From positions 471,501-535,500 of the forward strand of contig NZ_CP069127.1 in NCBI RefSeq assembly GCF_016811915.1: a stretch of 64,000 nt of DNA, read 5' to 3'. Made by a program: the position numbers and the translations under genes. Under the pieces are notes generated by a model. That model searched no databases, was not told the DNA's origin, and saw nothing but the letters and a program-made list of their open reading frames with translations. The stretch is from Brevibacillus choshinensis. GTDB lineage: Bacteria > Bacillota > Bacilli > Brevibacillales > Brevibacillaceae. Positions 61,556-64,000 of this stretch are shown piece after piece; position 1 is the first letter of the stretch; each line of letters begins with the position of its first letter.

Positions 61556-62637
61556 TGAACAAGACATTTACGTCGCGCTACGACATGCGCGTGCAGCAGG
61601 CCTACCAGGCACACAAACAGTCGGGTGAACCGACTTATATACTAGGGATCGAGACCAGTTGCGACGAGACATCCGCCTCAGTCGTGCGCGACGGACGAGA
61701 AGTGCTTTCGAATGTCATTGCCTCCCAGGCAGACATTCACAAGCGGTTTGGCGGTGTGGTTCCCGAGGTGGCTTCCCGCCGCCATGTGGAAAACATCACG
61801 CTGACAATCGAGGAGGCATTGGAGAGCGCAGGCAAGACCCTCGATGACATTCATGCCATCGCAGTGACGTACGGTCCGGGACTGGTGGGAGCCCTTCTGG
61901 TCGGAGTGGCAGCAGCCAAAGCGATCTCGCTGGCTCGCGGAATTCCACTCATCGGAGTCCACCATATTGCCGGGCATATTTACGCGAATCGTTTGGTCGA
62001 AGAAATGGATTTCCCGTTGATCGCGCTAGTTGTTTCTGGCGGTCATACCGAGCTGGTCTGGATGAAGGAGCACGGTCAGTTTGAAATCTTGGGAGAAACG
62101 CGTGACGATGCGGCGGGCGAAGCGTACGACAAGGTAGCGCGTGCGCTCCAGATGCCTTATCCCGGCGGCCCGCACATCGACCGTCTCGCTCACGAAGGCA
62201 TTCCCAATGTTCCCTTGCCGCGCTCATGGCTGGAGCCAGACTCGTACGACTTCAGCTTTAGCGGCTTGAAGTCCGCCGTACTCAATACGCTGCACAACGC
62301 AGCACAACGCGGAGAAACCATCGAGCCGGCTAATCTTGCTGCAAGCTTTCAGGACTCTGTCACGGAGGTGCTGGTGGAGAAAACCTTGCGTGCTGTCCGT
62401 CAATACGGAGCGAGACAAGTGCTCTTGGCGGGTGGGGTTGCAGCGAACCGCGGACTGCGGGAGCGACTGCACAGCCGCTGTCAGGAAGAAGGGATCCCGC
62501 TGGTGATTCCGCCGTTTACGCTGTGCACGGACAACGCAGCGATGATTGCGGCAGCAGGCTTTATCCGTTATGAAAAAGGGCAATTCGCAAAGCTCGATCT
62601 GAATGGAGTACCGGGCTTGTCGCTTTCCGATCACTGA
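61555..62637 (+). CDS. tsaD: tRNA t6A transferase TsaD (Gcp)
   Basis: A 360-residue ASKHA-fold metalloenzyme that transfers threonylcarbamoyl to A37 of ANN-decoding tRNAs. It has [10 protein letters not shown], the metal motif [19 protein letters not shown] and [10 protein letters not shown]. The ATG overlaps the rimI stop; a GTG at 61540 would add five residues. It ends the t6A block with a terminator. Confidence 0.96.
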   Translation: MNKTFTSRYDMRVQQAYQAHKQSGEPTYILGIETSCDETSASVVRDGREVLSNVIASQADIHKRFGGVVPEVASRRHVENITLTIEEALESAGKTLDDIHAIAVTYGPGLVGALLVGVAAAKAISLARGIPLIGVHHIAGHIYANRLVEEMDFPLIALVVSGGHTELVWMKEHGQFEILGETRDDAAGEAYDKVARALQMPYPGGPHIDRLAHEGIPNVPLPRSWLEPDSYDFSFSGLKSAVLNTLHNAAQRGETIEPANLAASFQDSVTEVLVEKTLRAVRQYGARQVLLAGGVAANRGLRERLHSRCQEEGIPLVIPPFTLCTDNAAMIAAAGFIRYEKGQFAKLDLNGVPGLSLSDH

Positions 62638-62663
62638 TCGCTTGAGAATGTTACCATTACCGA

Positions 62664-62718
62664 AGCATCCCCGTATCTCTTGCCTTTCGGATAGGCAGGA
62701 CCGGGGATGTTTTTTTGT
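62664..62718 (+). terminator. Terminator after tsaD
   Basis: CATCCCCG and CGGGGATG form an outer stem around an inner TGCCT / AGGCA hairpin, followed by TTTTTTTG. Confidence 0.85.
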
Positions 62719-62785
62719 TTCCGCTCCGTATACCTGCCCCCTTATAGGCCTATACTCGTGGGATGATAACAGGTGAGCTGCCAGG

Positions 62786-63114
62786 TTATCCACATCTATC
62801 GAATAACTTTTCTGGTTGTTCCTTCCCCCGCCTGTGAATACTGGTGATAACACGAAAAATGACCGGGAAAATCACACTTGGCTTGTGAATTCTTTTGTGG
62901 AATATGTGGATAAGAGTGGTGCAGTTATCAACAGGAGGGCCTCGATGAAGAAGAGCATCATGCTTTGGATTTTTACATTCCTGATACTGTTTGCTGGAGC
63001 AAATAACGGAAAACCAGGATTGGCAAAGGAAACACCGCAAGTGATTGTGCTATTCGTAGAAGGCATGTCGTTTTACGATCTGGAGCAGCTTCGACAATAT
63101 CCCCATGTGGATAA
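62786..63114. promoter_or_regulatory. DnaA-box cluster downstream of tsaD
   Basis: Three perfect DnaA boxes are present: TTATCCACA at 62786, and TGTGGATAA at 62905 and 63106. TTATCAACA at 62925 is one mismatch away. The last box lies inside the next gene. No dnaA, dnaN or AT-rich unwinding region is seen, so this is not the replication origin; a DnaA-titrating or DnaA-regulated site is more likely. Confidence 0.7.
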
Positions 63115-64000
63115 GTGGATCAACCAATCGGCAGCAGGAGCGGTTTCGATCCGCTCGCCAGGAGCGAGAAATGCTCCAAACGGCTATTTATTGATGGGCA
63201 GCGGAGCGCAAGCTGTGTATACCGAGCGCAGCGGGACGGGCTACCATCCATGGGAATCCGTATCTGCCCATGAGACGGCGGGGGAAAGGGCGCAGGAGCT
63301 GGGGGCTTTGGACGAAGCGCAAAAGCTAGCGCGCTCTTCCATCGTTTTTCCCGGTATTTTCCGGCTTCTTGCCGATAACCAGGACAGATCGTATACTCCG
63401 CAAATCGGAATGCTCGGCAAGCTGTTGAGGTCTCATCAAATCCCCGTATCGGTCTTGGGGAATGGAGACTATGACGATTTCCGTCAACGCCATAGTGTCC
63501 TGTTTGCCATGGATGAGCATGGACAGGTGCCGACAGGTGACTTGTCCATGAATACAGTCCTCCATAAGCGGGGGTCTCCCTACGGAATTCAAACCAACTA
63601 CTCGTATTTGCTCCAAAGGATCCGTGCAGATCGTCATTCTGGGCTGATCGCCGTTCAGCTCTCCGATTTGTCCCGACTCTATCAGATGGCGGAAGAAATG
63701 GAGCCGAGCCAGTATGAGCGCCACTATCATCGGGTCCTGTCTGAGCTGGGGGGATTTTTGGATCGACTCCTGGAGGGCCGAAGTGAGAGCCAGCGCGTCA
63801 TGCTTCTCTCGCCTGCCGTAAATGCCAGAGCTGCTAAAGAAAAGACGCTGTTGCCTCCGGTGCTTGTATGGGGAGACAAAGGTAAAGGACTTCTAACCTC
63901 CGCTACGACAAGGCAATCGGGGCTGATCAGTGGCCTCGATGTTTTGCCTACCATTTTGGCATGGCTGGATGTGCAGACTCCCAAAGGGCTGACTGGCCAT
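62945..64000 (+). CDS. Exported alkaline-phosphatase-superfamily-like protein (partial, 3' end cut)
   Basis: An open frame of 352 codons that runs off the window. A signal peptide or anchor lies at about residues 3-20. The start VIVLFVEGMSFYDLEQL, the segment RNAPNGYLLMGSG and the later ISGLDVLPTILAWLDV have the layout of alkaline-phosphatase-like hydrolases or phosphotransferases. The usual metal residues cannot be confirmed. Homologs of this kind can have many C-terminal membrane helices, which would lie beyond the window. AGGAGGG is 7 nt before the ATG. DnaA boxes lie upstream and within it. Confidence 0.75.
   Translation, partial: MKKSIMLWIFTFLILFAGANNGKPGLAKETPQVIVLFVEGMSFYDLEQLRQYPHVDKWINQSAAGAVSIRSPGARNAPNGYLLMGSGAQAVYTERSGTGYHPWESVSAHETAGERAQELGALDEAQKLARSSIVFPGIFRLLADNQDRSYTPQIGMLGKLLRSHQIPVSVLGNGDYDDFRQRHSVLFAMDEHGQVPTGDLSMNTVLHKRGSPYGIQTNYSYLLQRIRADRHSGLIAVQLSDLSRLYQMAEEMEPSQYERHYHRVLSELGGFLDRLLEGRSESQRVMLLSPAVNARAAKEKTLLPPVLVWGDKGKGLLTSATTRQSGLISGLDVLPTILAWLDVQTPKGLTGH

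Noticed and set aside
62786..63114. Replication origin
   Set aside because: DnaA boxes are present, but dnaA, dnaN, gyr genes and a clear AT-rich unwinding element are absent.

Overview
The window comes from a Gram-positive, endospore-forming member of the Bacillales. The best fit is Brevibacillus or a close relative in Paenibacillaceae, judged from gene content and moderate GC; no search was run. Spore genes are scattered throughout: a GerA/GerB/GerC receptor operon, SpoVIF, a gamma-type SASP, a GerMN lipoprotein and CmpA. The right-hand third follows the Bacillus subtilis order acpS - ydcC - alr - ndoAI - ndoA - rsbT/U/V/W - sigB - tex - cmpA - ydcK - thiL - tsaE - tsaB - rimI - tsaD, with extra genes inserted between ydcC and alr.

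Layout. 1-7 kb: small redox and housekeeping genes (mini CDGSH peptide, rhodanese, SCO protein, RNase J, bacilliredoxin, aldo/keto reductase, MFS transporter). 7-12 kb: an LCP cell-wall ligase and the germination receptor operon. 12-25 kb: a SAM-I riboswitch controlling metNIQ, then four paralogous oligopeptide-binding proteins without permeases, interrupted by an AraC regulator and a reverse-strand TIR-like operon. 25-29.6 kb: SpoVIF, a secreted M28 peptidase, a cell-wall amidase and a GerMN lipoprotein. 29.7-31 kb: an IS3-family element lying inside a terminator loop. 31-38 kb: pstSCAB, a chemoreceptor and a second pstB, with candidate PhoP boxes. 38-43 kb: ArsB, a GMC dehydrogenase cluster and an ArsR regulator. 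43-49.5 kb: glutaredoxin, SASP, AcpS, YdcC, a tandem-repeat secreted protein with a truncated relative, and adenine deaminase. 49.5-64 kb: alr, the NdoAI/NdoA toxin-antitoxin pair, the SigB module, tex, cmpA, sprT-like, thiL, the t6A genes, then a DnaA-box-rich region and a gene cut by the window end.

How the genes work together: metNIQ imports methionine under SAM control; pst imports phosphate under likely PhoP control; rsbT-U-V-W-sigB is a partner-switching stress cascade; tsaE/tsaB/tsaD make t6A on tRNA. The most unusual items are the TIR-like two-gene operon (17.7-18.9 kb), the truncated tandem-repeat gene with a duplicated 50-bp upstream element (45.5-47.4 kb), a hairpin repeat present three times, a structured leader before one oppA paralog, the IS inside a terminator loop, the DnaA-box cluster after tsaD, and two very short genes (CDGSH peptide, CmpA). 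I found no CRISPR array, rRNA or tRNA, and nothing I can prove to be a wholly new system.
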